This document shows, piece after piece, positions 17,229-24,699 of a stretch of 40,751 nucleotides of DNA; positions within the stretch are counted from its first letter, which is position 1; every line of letters begins with the position of its first letter. Below the pieces are notes generated by a model that saw only the letters and a list, made by a program, of their open reading frames with translations, did not search any database and was not told the origin of the DNA. The stretch spans positions 1-40,751 of the forward strand of contig JALGVT010000024.1 in the NCBI GenBank assembly GCA_025774555.1, given 5' to 3'. The position numbers were made by a program, and so were the translations under genes. This DNA comes from a candidate division LCP-89 bacterium (GTDB lineage Bacteria > Electryoneota > B3-LCP).

Positions 17229-18044
17229 ATGCAGTTTATCAGGAAAATACTGGATATTCCTCACCATATCCTGACCTATATCATAGTTGCCTTTGGTATG
17301 GTTCCGCTTTTCATGTTCATAATGAAGGCGCTGAACAGAACCGAAGTACGTAACAAGAGAAATATCCAGCACGCCGATCTGCCGTTCATATTTGTTTCCA
17401 ATCACGTCTCTATGCTTGACGACGCTTTTATTGGACCGTTGGTGTTCTCGCCGCGCGCTTTCTGGGATCTTCGATTTATCCCCTATCACACGCCTGAAAG
17501 GAAGAACTTTTTCAAAGGTCCATTCTTCTCATTTATCATGTGGGCAGCGAGAAGCATTCCGTTCACTCGCGGCACCGGGGTATTCCAACCCGGTATGGAG
17601 AAAGTCATCCGGCTGCTGAAGGGGAAAAACGTGGTTCACATCTACCCGGAAGGGACACGCACTCGCACCGGGGAAATCGGCAAAGGCAGAATAGGTGTGG
17701 GACGCATCGTCCGTGAAACCGGCGTGAAGGTGATCCCCTGTTTCCACAAAGGGTTGGATGCCGTTCTCCCCATCGGGCACAAAATCCCCAACACCGGCAA
17801 ACGCATTATTATACAAATAGGTGAAACTCTCTATTTCGATGATTTCATGCAGATGCCCAACACTCCGAAAACCTGGCAGATGATATCAGATAAAATCATC
17901 GAAGCTCTAATTGGATTGCGTGATAAAGTGGAAAACGAAAATAAGGATAATGGAGTCGTCCTGAATCAGTCATTGACATCAGTAAGTGAAGAGAGGTCGA
18001 TTGACAAAGCCACAGATCAGATGAAATTGAAGGAAGGATCGTAA
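17229..18044 (+). CDS. plsC: 1-acyl-glycerol-3-phosphate acyltransferase family (PlsC-like)
   Basis: A 271-residue acyltransferase. The catalytic HX4D motif is present in FVSNHVSMLD (His59, Asp64), and the phosphate-binding motif is YPEGTR (139-143), followed by KVIPC. One membrane segment lies at about 15-34. It would add an acyl chain to a lysophospholipid at the inner membrane, the second acylation step of phospholipid synthesis. The sequence around HTPERKNFFKGP and the overall length also fit tafazzin-like remodelling enzymes, so the exact acceptor is uncertain. The C-terminal 40 residues are a charged extension. Only 76 bases separate it from SpoIID and 5 bases from the next gene. Confidence 0.85.
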   Translation: MQFIRKILDIPHHILTYIIVAFGMVPLFMFIMKALNRTEVRNKRNIQHADLPFIFVSNHVSMLDDAFIGPLVFSPRAFWDLRFIPYHTPERKNFFKGPFFSFIMWAARSIPFTRGTGVFQPGMEKVIRLLKGKNVVHIYPEGTRTRTGEIGKGRIGVGRIVRETGVKVIPCFHKGLDAVLPIGHKIPNTGKRIIIQIGETLYFDDFMQMPNTPKTWQMISDKIIEALIGLRDKVENENKDNGVVLNQSLTSVSEERSIDKATDQMKLKEGS

Positions 18045-18049
18045 AGTAT

Positions 18050-18715
18050 ATGTCTCCTGCTGATAAAATCAATCATGATATTGATCCTGAGGACTTGAAT
18101 CTGGAAGTGATCATACAGCGGATCTTTAACGAAACGGATCCAACCGCGCATCGTGCTGCTATATGGGAGCTGTTCCGGATGACCGGGGATTGGGAAACGT
18201 ACGACAAATTGAGTGAATTCGGCGGTGCGAGGGGGATTGTTTCATATTTCCAGAATATCATCGACCAGATCGTGCTGCCAACCGAATCTATAGACAGCGA
18301 GAGTGACAGACCGATGATTCCGGCTGATCACCAGGAACTGATTCGCGACTTATACTCCGGACCGATCCATTGCATTCAGCGAGGCGACTGGGCAGGTTTA
18401 GCAGCAGCCATGTTTGAAATCCTTCTAACTGAGATATATGAAGTGTACGAAATCGATGAGAATCAACTTTCTTTCGGTGAAGCAACCTCCTTAAACTTAG
18501 AACCGTATCTTAGTGAAGAGATGCTTTTCCCTCTAAACATCATCGAGTACATGACATTTTCCGACCTTTTGAGCGGCGAAGTCGATCCTACTCTACTGGA
18601 AAATCACTTAGCTCTGATGTTGACGCTGTTTTTCAGCGCACAGGCACATCTCGACATTGTGGAATCAGAACGGTCGCCGGGATTTCAAACCGGAGATGAT
18701 TTATGGAACGACTGA
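18050..18715 (+). CDS. Hypothetical acidic protein
   Basis: A 221-residue soluble protein that I do not recognise. It is strongly acidic and mostly helical, with no signal peptide or membrane segment, and has few Cys or Lys residues. The start at 18050 is supported by a GGAAGG stretch inside the end of plsC. It overlaps nadE by 13 bases, so it is translated as part of the operon, which argues for a real gene. Nothing in the sequence shows a catalytic motif; a partner or regulator role for a neighbour is only a guess. Confidence 0.7.
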   Translation: MSPADKINHDIDPEDLNLEVIIQRIFNETDPTAHRAAIWELFRMTGDWETYDKLSEFGGARGIVSYFQNIIDQIVLPTESIDSESDRPMIPADHQELIRDLYSGPIHCIQRGDWAGLAAAMFEILLTEIYEVYEIDENQLSFGEATSLNLEPYLSEEMLFPLNIIEYMTFSDLLSGEVDPTLLENHLALMLTLFFSAQAHLDIVESERSPGFQTGDDLWND

Positions 18716-19503
18716 AAATCGACGTTGGACAGGTTCGTCGTATTCTGGTGGATTTTATCAATGGATACACTGAGAAGCATGGCTTTTCACGGATAGTTCT
18801 GGGGTTATCAGGCGGGTTGGATTCTTCCGTTTCAGCCTGGCTCGGAGTAGAAGCACTCGGTAGAGAGCAGGTTCTGGGAGTATTTCTCCCGCATAAGTTG
18901 AGCAGTCCGGAAAGCCTTAAAGATGCGGAGCTTGTTGCAAGTGAGCTGGGTATTACCAGCCGCCTTATTGATATCACCCCCTTCGTGGATGCTTACGAAA
19001 AAACATTCCCGCAAATGAGTGAACTGCAGCTTGGCAACGTGATGGCGCGCTGCAGGATGATCGCCCTGTACCAGACGTCCGCAGAAAAGAACGCGCTGGT
19101 AATGGGAACGTCAAACAGATCTGAGATTCTCCTAGGGTACGGGACACTTTTCGGGGATCTGGCTTGCGCTTTCAATCCGCTGGGAAGCCTGTATAAAACA
19201 CAGGTGCGGGCGCTGGCAGAGGAACTGGGCGTTCCCGAGAAGATTCGCAAAAAAACTCCGAGCGCAGATCTCTGGGAGGGACAGAGCGATGAAGATGAAA
19301 TGGGATTGACCTACGCAGAAGCTGACCGGCTGCTGGTTCGATGGCAGGATGATGGATGCAACCGTGACGAACTCATCACGGATGGGTTCAGCGAGGAATT
19401 CATTGACAAAGTCATGAAACGGGTGGACAGTCAGCAGTTCAAGCGAAACCTCCCCCCCATCCCGGAGATTTCAAATTTTACGACTGGCAGTGATTTTCAT
19501 TGA
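18703..19503 (+). CDS. nadE: Ammonia-dependent NAD+ synthetase
   Basis: This 266-residue N-type ATP-pyrophosphatase amidates nicotinic acid adenine dinucleotide to NAD+. The ATP-binding P-loop is SGGLDSS (36-42). GTSNRSEILLGYGTLFGD and the segment KTPSADLWEGQSDEDEMG are typical NadE active-site loops. There is no N-terminal nitrilase/glutaminase domain, so ammonia is the likely nitrogen source unless a separate glutaminase exists. A GGAG site lies just before the ATG. It overlaps the hypothetical gene upstream and ends 17 bases before rsmI. Confidence 0.95.
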   Translation: MERLKIDVGQVRRILVDFINGYTEKHGFSRIVLGLSGGLDSSVSAWLGVEALGREQVLGVFLPHKLSSPESLKDAELVASELGITSRLIDITPFVDAYEKTFPQMSELQLGNVMARCRMIALYQTSAEKNALVMGTSNRSEILLGYGTLFGDLACAFNPLGSLYKTQVRALAEELGVPEKIRKKTPSADLWEGQSDEDEMGLTYAEADRLLVRWQDDGCNRDELITDGFSEEFIDKVMKRVDSQQFKRNLPPIPEISNFTTGSDFH

Positions 19504-19520
19504 TAAGATCATCGGAAAAC

Positions 19521-20222
19521 ATGAAGGCTGACTCCGGTTTGGGAAAACTGTACATAGTCCCCACGCCTATCGGCAATCTCGAAGACATCACATTTAGGGC
19601 AGTCAAAGTTCTGAAAGATGTTGACTTAATCTTGTGTGAGGACACGCGCAGGGCGGGTGTGCTTTTCCAAAGGTATGGAATCACCACGAAGCGTGAGAGC
19701 TTTCACGAACACAATAAGTTCCGGCGGACGCCGTCGGTGATAGAGCGGCTGGAAGAGGGCAATCAAATCGCCCTTATATCAGAAGCAGGCACACCGGGTA
19801 TAAGTGATCCCGGGTTTTATCTGGTGCGGGCGGCTGTGGAGGCTGAAATATCAGTCGAAGCTCTGCCGGGCGCATGCGCTGCCATCGTCGGGTTGGTTGG
19901 ATCGGGTCTGCCGACGGACAGGTTCACCTTCGAAGGTTTTTTACCGGTTAAAAAAGGGCGTAAAAAGCGGCTGGAAAGCCTGATCGATGAACCGCGCACG
20001 ATGATCTTCTATGAGGGACCGCACCGTATCAAACGGACTGTCACTGACCTGCGTGATACTCTTGGAGACCGCAAAGCAGCATGGGCGCGGGAAATAACCA
20101 AGATTCACGAGGAATACAAAAGAGGCAATCTCTCAGACCTGCTGCAGTTTCTGGAAGTGAAAGCGCCGAAGGGCGAATATACGCTTATCGTCGAAGGGGC
20201 TCCGAAAAAGGTTAAGAAGTAA
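19521..20222 (+). CDS. rsmI: 16S rRNA (cytidine-1402-2'-O)-methyltransferase RsmI
   Basis: This is a SAM-dependent methyltransferase of the tetrapyrrole-methylase (class III) fold, 233 residues from the ATG at 19521. A TTG at 19500 overlapping the nadE stop would add seven residues. The family signatures are present: LYIVPTPIGNLEDIT at the N-terminus, CEDTRR, SEAGTPGISDPG, and FYEGPHRI. RsmI methylates the ribose of C1402 in the decoding centre of the small ribosomal subunit. It is shorter than the roughly 286-residue E. coli protein because the C-terminal helical extension is missing, which is common in other phyla. Confidence 0.95.
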   Translation: MKADSGLGKLYIVPTPIGNLEDITFRAVKVLKDVDLILCEDTRRAGVLFQRYGITTKRESFHEHNKFRRTPSVIERLEEGNQIALISEAGTPGISDPGFYLVRAAVEAEISVEALPGACAAIVGLVGSGLPTDRFTFEGFLPVKKGRKKRLESLIDEPRTMIFYEGPHRIKRTVTDLRDTLGDRKAAWAREITKIHEEYKRGNLSDLLQFLEVKAPKGEYTLIVEGAPKKVKK

Positions 20223-20243
20223 TTAAATACTATTGGTGATATA

Positions 20244-21047
20244 ATGTTTCCCGAGATATTCAGTTTCGGTCCTATCGCGCTGCACACTTACGGATTTATG
20301 ATGATGGCGGCGTTCGCCACAGGCATTTTTTCAATCATTCATCGCGCGAAGAAATCCGGGATAGATTCCGGCGTGATGTGGGACTTGTCGCTGGTGATAT
20401 TATTCTCTTCATTAATTGGAAGCCGCCTACTATACGTTATCACTCATATTGAAGAATTCCGGGGAAACTGGTTTGCCATCGTTAATCCGGTGCAGCCTGA
20501 CGGCAGAATAGGCATTGCCGGAATGGTTCTGCTGGGCGGCGTGGTTACGGCGACCATTGCGGCAATCATCTTTTTGAAGAGACGCAAGTTGGACGTCTGG
20601 CAATTTGCCGATATTGTCGCGCCGGCGCTGGCGCTGTCTATGGGCATTGGCAGATTAGGCTGCTTTGCCAACGGGTGCTGTTTTGGGAATCCGACCGATT
20701 CCTTTCTCGGCGTCGTTTTTCCGCCTGATTCACCGGCAGGGAGCCACTTTTATGGTATAGCTGTAATTCCCACTCAGCTCATCTCTTTCTGCTGGGGAAT
20801 CGCGTTCTTTGTTATCCTGCTCTATCTTGACCGGATAAAAAAGTTCAACGGATTCACCTTTTCACTCTTCCTGATCGGTTATTCCATCTTTCGCATCCTG
20901 ATTGACACCATTCGCTATTACGATGAAGCCGATATCCTGATTCACACCGAATCGCTTCGTATCACGGTCAGCCAGTCGATTTCAGCAGGGATGATTGTGT
21001 TCGGAGTGATTTTGTTCTTCAGATTGAAGGGTAGGATGATAAAGTAA
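20244..21047 (+). CDS. lgt: Phosphatidylglycerol--prolipoprotein diacylglyceryl transferase
   Basis: A 267-residue integral membrane enzyme with about seven helices that puts a diacylglyceryl group on the Cys of prolipoproteins. The N-terminal LHTYG (13-17) matches the conserved H-x-Y-G motif. The Lgt signature is GRLGCFANGCCFG (136-148), the Cys-rich variant of the GRIGNFINGE form of E. coli; Arg137 is kept. It is the last gene of the long operon. A palindromic repeat begins on the base after its stop codon and may serve as its transcript end. Confidence 0.94.
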   Translation: MFPEIFSFGPIALHTYGFMMMAAFATGIFSIIHRAKKSGIDSGVMWDLSLVILFSSLIGSRLLYVITHIEEFRGNWFAIVNPVQPDGRIGIAGMVLLGGVVTATIAAIIFLKRRKLDVWQFADIVAPALALSMGIGRLGCFANGCCFGNPTDSFLGVVFPPDSPAGSHFYGIAVIPTQLISFCWGIAFFVILLYLDRIKKFNGFTFSLFLIGYSIFRILIDTIRYYDEADILIHTESLRITVSQSISAGMIVFGVILFFRLKGRMIK

Positions 21048-21067
21048 CCCGGGAATGAATTCCCGGG
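21048..21067. repeat. 9-bp palindrome with GA centre after lgt
   Basis: CCCGGGAAT (21048-21056), GA, ATTCCCGGG (21059-21067). Its flanks (TAAC before, GCT after) match those at 499-518 while the stem bases differ in a compensatory way. A GCTAAT follows directly. It could form the 3' hairpin of the lgt transcript, but there is no T-run. Confidence 0.85.
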
Positions 21068-21082
21068 CTAATTTAGTGCTGG

Positions 21083-21096
21083 CCCACTGAAGTGGG
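21083..21096. repeat. 6-bp palindrome with GA centre
   Basis: CCCACT (21083-21088), GA, AGTGGG (21091-21096), again followed three bases later by GCTAAT. It sits in tandem with the palindrome at 21048. Confidence 0.65.
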
Positions 21097-21127
21097 ACGC
21101 TAATAGATTTGTTTTACATCCCTACTT

Positions 21128-21151
21128 GTCGGGGTCAGGGGCGACCCCGAC
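21128..21151. repeat. 9-bp palindrome, copy of 305-329
   Basis: The arms GTCGGGGTC (21128-21136) and GACCCCGAC (21143-21151) enclose AGGGGC. The following CTACGGGATT matches the diverged copy at 305-339. It lies 36 bases before the SIR2-like gene. Confidence 0.75.
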
Positions 21152-21186
21152 TACGGGATTTGTGCAGAGAAAAAAAGGGGATTGAA

Positions 21187-22296
21187 ATGGCAAGGACAGT
21201 GTTTATATTGGGGGCGGGGGCGTCGAGACATACAGGTGCACCTCTCATGAATGACTTCTTGGATAAAGCAGAAGACCTGCTTTGGGAGAAGAAGTTAGAG
21301 CATAATGAAGAACTGTTTCGCAAGGTCTTTGAAGCAATAGCAAAATTAAGAGGAATTTATGCAAAGACAAATCTAAGCATGGATAATATTGAGGACGTGT
21401 TTTCCATTTTTGAGATGAGTAAAACACTCTCAAAACTTGGTGATTTAAGCCCAGAAAAAATTGAAGAATTGTACAATTCAATAAAAGTATTCATTGCTGT
21501 CACACTTGAGGAGACAATTTTATTTGATTCTGGGCAATCAAATCCTGGATATCAACCTACAAGCGATTATTTAGCGTTCGCACTCCTTTTAAAAGATTTA
21601 GAGAAAATTCATAAGAAAAGAGATAGTAAACTGCGATCATCCATTATTACCTTTAACTATGATTTAGCGCTTGAACTCTCATTGCACAATCAAACCATCA
21701 ATTATAAATATTGCCTTTCGGATGAGGTAGCAGAACAAGGCTACCCCATATTGAAATTGCACGGTTCCCTTAATTGGGGAAGATGCAAATATTGTAAAAA
21801 AACAGGTTTTAATGATGTCTTCGGTAATAATTACCGGTATTCACTTGGTTCAAAAATACCTTTTCAGGGTCATCCGGAAGATATAATATGTAAAAACTGT
21901 AATAAGATGATTGGAGAAAAGGAACCAGATATAATTCCCCCATCTTGGAATAAGATAACCACATCTGCAAATATCAAGAATGTTTGGAAAAAGGCAGCTG
22001 AAGAGTTACACGAAGCTAAAGAGATCGTTGTAATAGGTTACTCTCTCCCAGAAACGGATTTGTTCTTCAAATATTTATTTGCTCTTGGAACTGATAGCAG
22101 CACAAGAATTGAGAAATTCATTGTGTGCGATCCAGATCCAAAGGTTGGAGAAAAGTTCAGCAAGTTATTAGGTAAGGGTATTACTAATAGATTCAAGTAC
22201 GTTGAATATGATTTCAATCATGCAATCGGAGAACTTAAAGTATTGTTCAATATCGATGATTCTTTAGCGCGATTGGAAGCAATGTCTACGCTTTAA
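21187..22296 (+). CDS. SIR2-like NAD-binding protein, probable defence gene
   Basis: A 369-residue protein starting at ATG 21187, which has an AGGGG site 7 bases upstream and starts directly with the Rossmann strand TVFILGAGAS (GAGAS 9-13). It also has TFNYD (155-159), corresponding to the sirtuin NxD motif, then KLHGSLNW with His192 at the catalytic-base position. A zinc module follows: Cys200-x2-Cys203 and Cys235-x2-Cys238. The segment VVIGYSLPETDLFFKYLF (281-298) is typical of the SIR2-like family found in phage-defence genes. Such proteins usually hydrolyse NAD+ to halt infection; here the activity is inferred from motifs. The gene is more A/T-rich than lgt and glyS, has no partner effector fused to it, and is bounded by repeats, which suggests acquisition. 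Confidence 0.82.
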   Translation: MARTVFILGAGASRHTGAPLMNDFLDKAEDLLWEKKLEHNEELFRKVFEAIAKLRGIYAKTNLSMDNIEDVFSIFEMSKTLSKLGDLSPEKIEELYNSIKVFIAVTLEETILFDSGQSNPGYQPTSDYLAFALLLKDLEKIHKKRDSKLRSSIITFNYDLALELSLHNQTINYKYCLSDEVAEQGYPILKLHGSLNWGRCKYCKKTGFNDVFGNNYRYSLGSKIPFQGHPEDIICKNCNKMIGEKEPDIIPPSWNKITTSANIKNVWKKAAEELHEAKEIVVIGYSLPETDLFFKYLFALGTDSSTRIEKFIVCDPDPKVGEKFSKLLGKGITNRFKYVEYDFNHAIGELKVLFNIDDSLARLEAMSTL

Positions 22297-22497
22297 ATCC
22301 GTTTTATAGGCAGGGCTACCATCTATGAGAATATTATGTGTTGTGATTAACGGTGCGTCTTCAATTTAGCAAACAATTGCGTCTGTCAGCACAATAACCT
22401 GAATCGCAGATTACGCTGATTGCGCTGATTGCACAGATTAAATATAACAGACAAACATAGATAGAGACATCAACAAGTTTATTCAGAGTCAAACCTC
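22297..22497. other. Spacer with a 9-bp tandem repeat
   Basis: No gene is visible in these 201 bases. The only recognisable structure is the four-unit repeat at 22405-22440, listed separately. Confidence 0.6.
22405..22440. repeat. Four tandem 9-bp units
   Basis: CGCAGATTA, CGCTGATTG, CGCTGATTG and CACAGATTA follow without gaps. The degenerate unit and its phase are the same as at 3892-3918 and 3757-3774, both also beside a probable acquired gene. Confidence 0.75.
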
Positions 22498-22821
22498 ATG
22501 TCAATAGTATCAGAAGAAACCATTCAGGCGATGGTGGATAGGATTGTGGAGAAGTTCAAACCGCAGAAGGTGATCCTCTTCGGTTCCTATGCTCGCGGCA
22601 ATCCGGGGAAGGACAGCGATGTGGATCTGTTGGTTATCATGGATTATAAGGGGCGGCGTATAGACCTGCTTCGAAATATCAGGAAATCTCTCCATGATAT
22701 CCGGGCATCTAAGGATATTGTAATCCGCTCACCTGAAGAAGTTGATAAATACAGCGAATTTATCGGTACGATCTTATATCCCGCGATGAAACAAGGGAGG
22801 ATGATGTATGCAGCAGATTGA
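22498..22821 (+). CDS. MNT-type nucleotidyltransferase, probable antitoxin
   Basis: A 107-residue minimal nucleotidyltransferase. The polymerase-beta motif is FGSYARG (28-34), followed by DSDVDLLV with Asp41 and Asp43 as metal ligands. A third conserved acidic residue further on is likely but not certain. Partners of HEPN proteins with this fold can AMPylate the toxin and neutralise it, as MntA does to HepT. The 14-base overlap with the following HEPN gene supports a two-gene operon. Other possibilities are a housekeeping or antibiotic nucleotidyltransferase relative, which are usually longer. Confidence 0.85.
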   Translation: MSIVSEETIQAMVDRIVEKFKPQKVILFGSYARGNPGKDSDVDLLVIMDYKGRRIDLLRNIRKSLHDIRASKDIVIRSPEEVDKYSEFIGTILYPAMKQGRMMYAAD

Positions 22822-23233
22822 TTCTCGATTAAAAACTTTGGTCGAGCAATGGTTTTATAAATCCCGCCAGGATTTGTGGATGGGAAAAACAACAATCGAA
22901 CACCCTGATGCCCCTTTTGACATAATTGCTTTTCATGCTCAACAAGCTGTGGAAAAATGTATTAAAGGGCTTCTAACGTTTCATCAAATTGATTTCCCTA
23001 AAACACACGATATCAATGAATTAGTTGTTTTACTTAATAAAGCCTGGGATCCTCTTCCGAAGCCAATTAAAAATGCAGACGAGTTGACTGACTATGCAAT
23101 ACTAACAAGATACCCTCATGAATTTGAGGAGTTGAGTCAAAGTGAGGCAGAAAATGCGCTGAATGCTGCCATTGAGATATACAATTTGAGTTTAGATCAT
23201 TTGAGCCAACAAGGATTAACTATACCCGAATAA
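22808..23233 (+). CDS. HEPN-domain protein, partner of the MNT protein
   Basis: A 141-residue all-helical protein with the HEPN pattern of PF05168: WFYKSRQDLWMG at the start, then AFHAQQAVEKCIKGLL, then KTHDINELV and the late motif LTRYPHEFEEL. A GGAGG site sits five bases before the ATG. HEPN toxins of the HepT type are RNases using an R-x4-6-H motif. I do not see that spacing here (the nearest is RYPH), so the protein may be a non-catalytic HEPN or use another site. The MNT/HEPN pair is therefore a toxin-antitoxin candidate rather than a confirmed one. Confidence 0.85.
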   Translation: MQQIDSRLKTLVEQWFYKSRQDLWMGKTTIEHPDAPFDIIAFHAQQAVEKCIKGLLTFHQIDFPKTHDINELVVLLNKAWDPLPKPIKNADELTDYAILTRYPHEFEELSQSEAENALNAAIEIYNLSLDHLSQQGLTIPE

Positions 23234-23281
23234 TCACTCATGTCAAACAACAGTATGGAAAAATCGCTTTTAAGACATGGG

Positions 23282-23314
23282 ATTGCCACATCCCAATAAA
23301 TTGGGATTCGCAAT
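23282..23314. repeat. Nested palindrome: ATTGC/GCAAT outer, AA-centre inner
   Basis: The outer arms ATTGC (23282-23286) and GCAAT (23310-23314) enclose TCCCAAT-AA-ATTGGGA (23291-23306). The outer GATTGCCAC and CGCAATGAC flanks recur at 24796-24838 around a completely different inner palindrome. Confidence 0.75.
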
Positions 23315-23364
23315 GACTGGATAATAAACAGATTACATAAAAACCGAGATAATAAACCACACCC

Positions 23365-24693
23365 ATGTCAAAAAACAACAACCAGAACGCTACGGAAAAA
23401 ATCGTCTCGCTGGCGAAACGGCGGGGCTTTGTATTTCCTTCGTCGGAAATATACGGAGGATTGAACAGCTGCTGGGATTACGGTCCCTTCGGCGTCGAAC
23501 TGAAGAAGAACATCGAGGACTTCTGGTGGAACGAGATGACGCTGCGCGATGACATCGTGGGCTTGGATTCTTCCATCCTGATGCATCCGAAGGTATGGGA
23601 GGCGTCAGGGCACCTGGACAGCTTTACTGACCCGATGATCGACTGCAAGCAGTGCAAAGCGCGCTTCAAAGCGGACGACCTGCCGCCGGATAAGATCGAA
23701 AAGAAGCAGTGCCCCAACTGCGGCACTAAGGATGCTCTGACCGACGCCCGCAACTTCAACCTGATGTTCAAAACCTTTATGGGACCGTTAGAAGACGCCG
23801 CTGCGACGACCTATCTTCGACCGGAAACCGCGCAGGGTATTTATGTCAATTATCTGAACGTCAGCGTGGTTTCGAGGCTGAAAGTCCCGTTTGGGATCGC
23901 GCAGGTAGGGAAGGCTTTCCGCAACGAAATCACGCCGGGAAATTTCATATTCCGAACGCGGGAATTCACACAGATGGAGATGCAGTATTTTGTCAAGCCG
24001 GGCGAGGATGAGGAATGGTTCGAATACTGGCGGGAACGACGGATGGAGTATTATGTGAATCTGGGAATTCGCCGGGAGAAGCTGCGCTTTGCTCCGCATG
24101 GACCGGATGACCTGGCGCATTACGCCAAGGCTGCGACAGATATTCAGTATGAATTCCCCTTCGGGTGGCAGGAATTAGAAGGCGTGCACAACCGCACCGA
24201 TTTTGATCTTAAACGCCATCAGGAATACTCGGGCAAATCGCTGTTATACTTCGATGACATTGCCAAGGAGAGATACCTGCCGTATATCATCGAGACGTCA
24301 GCCGGTCTTAACCGCACCATGCTGACCGTCATGTTAGACGCGTACTGGGAAGATGAAGAGCACGACCGCATCGTGCTGAAGCTGCACCCCAGGCTGGCTC
24401 CGGTCAAGGCGGTCATCTGCCCATTGGTGAAGAAGGATGGATTGCCTGAAATCGCCCGCCAGATCGAAGAGGATCTGCGACCGCATTTCCCGGTCATCTA
24501 CGATCAGCAGAGTTCCATCGGCAAGCGCTACTACCGCCAGGACGAAGCAGGGACGCCTTACGGTATCACCGTGGATCATCAGACGCTGGAGGACAAAACT
24601 GTCACCTTGCGCGACAGGGATTCGTTGGAACAGATCAGGCTGCCGATCACGGCGCTGACCGATGAGATCAAGAAGAGGCTGAAGGAAGCGTAA
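23365..24693 (+). CDS. glyS: Glycyl-tRNA synthetase, dimeric type
   Basis: This 442-residue class II synthetase of the eukaryote/archaea-like alpha2 type charges tRNA-Gly. GLNSCWDYGPFG near the N-terminus and the zinc-ribbon insertion with CKQC and CPNC (about residues 94-123) are typical. TYLRPETAQGIYVNY and FRNEITP are glycine/ATP-site motifs, followed by RTREFTQMEMQYF. Motif 3 appears as ETSAGLNRTML. The C-terminal third (LAPVKAVICPLVKKDG onward) is the anticodon-binding domain. No strong ribosome site precedes the ATG at 23365. It is the only housekeeping gene within the repeat-rich interval. Confidence 0.95.
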   Translation: MSKNNNQNATEKIVSLAKRRGFVFPSSEIYGGLNSCWDYGPFGVELKKNIEDFWWNEMTLRDDIVGLDSSILMHPKVWEASGHLDSFTDPMIDCKQCKARFKADDLPPDKIEKKQCPNCGTKDALTDARNFNLMFKTFMGPLEDAAATTYLRPETAQGIYVNYLNVSVVSRLKVPFGIAQVGKAFRNEITPGNFIFRTREFTQMEMQYFVKPGEDEEWFEYWRERRMEYYVNLGIRREKLRFAPHGPDDLAHYAKAATDIQYEFPFGWQELEGVHNRTDFDLKRHQEYSGKSLLYFDDIAKERYLPYIIETSAGLNRTMLTVMLDAYWEDEEHDRIVLKLHPRLAPVKAVICPLVKKDGLPEIARQIEEDLRPHFPVIYDQQSSIGKRYYRQDEAGTPYGITVDHQTLEDKTVTLRDRDSLEQIRLPITALTDEIKKRLKEA

Positions 24694-24699
24694 GCAAAT

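Noticed and set aside
22405..22440. Tandem repeat considered as a CRISPR array
   Set aside because: The units are 9 bases and contiguous, with no spacers and no cas genes nearby.
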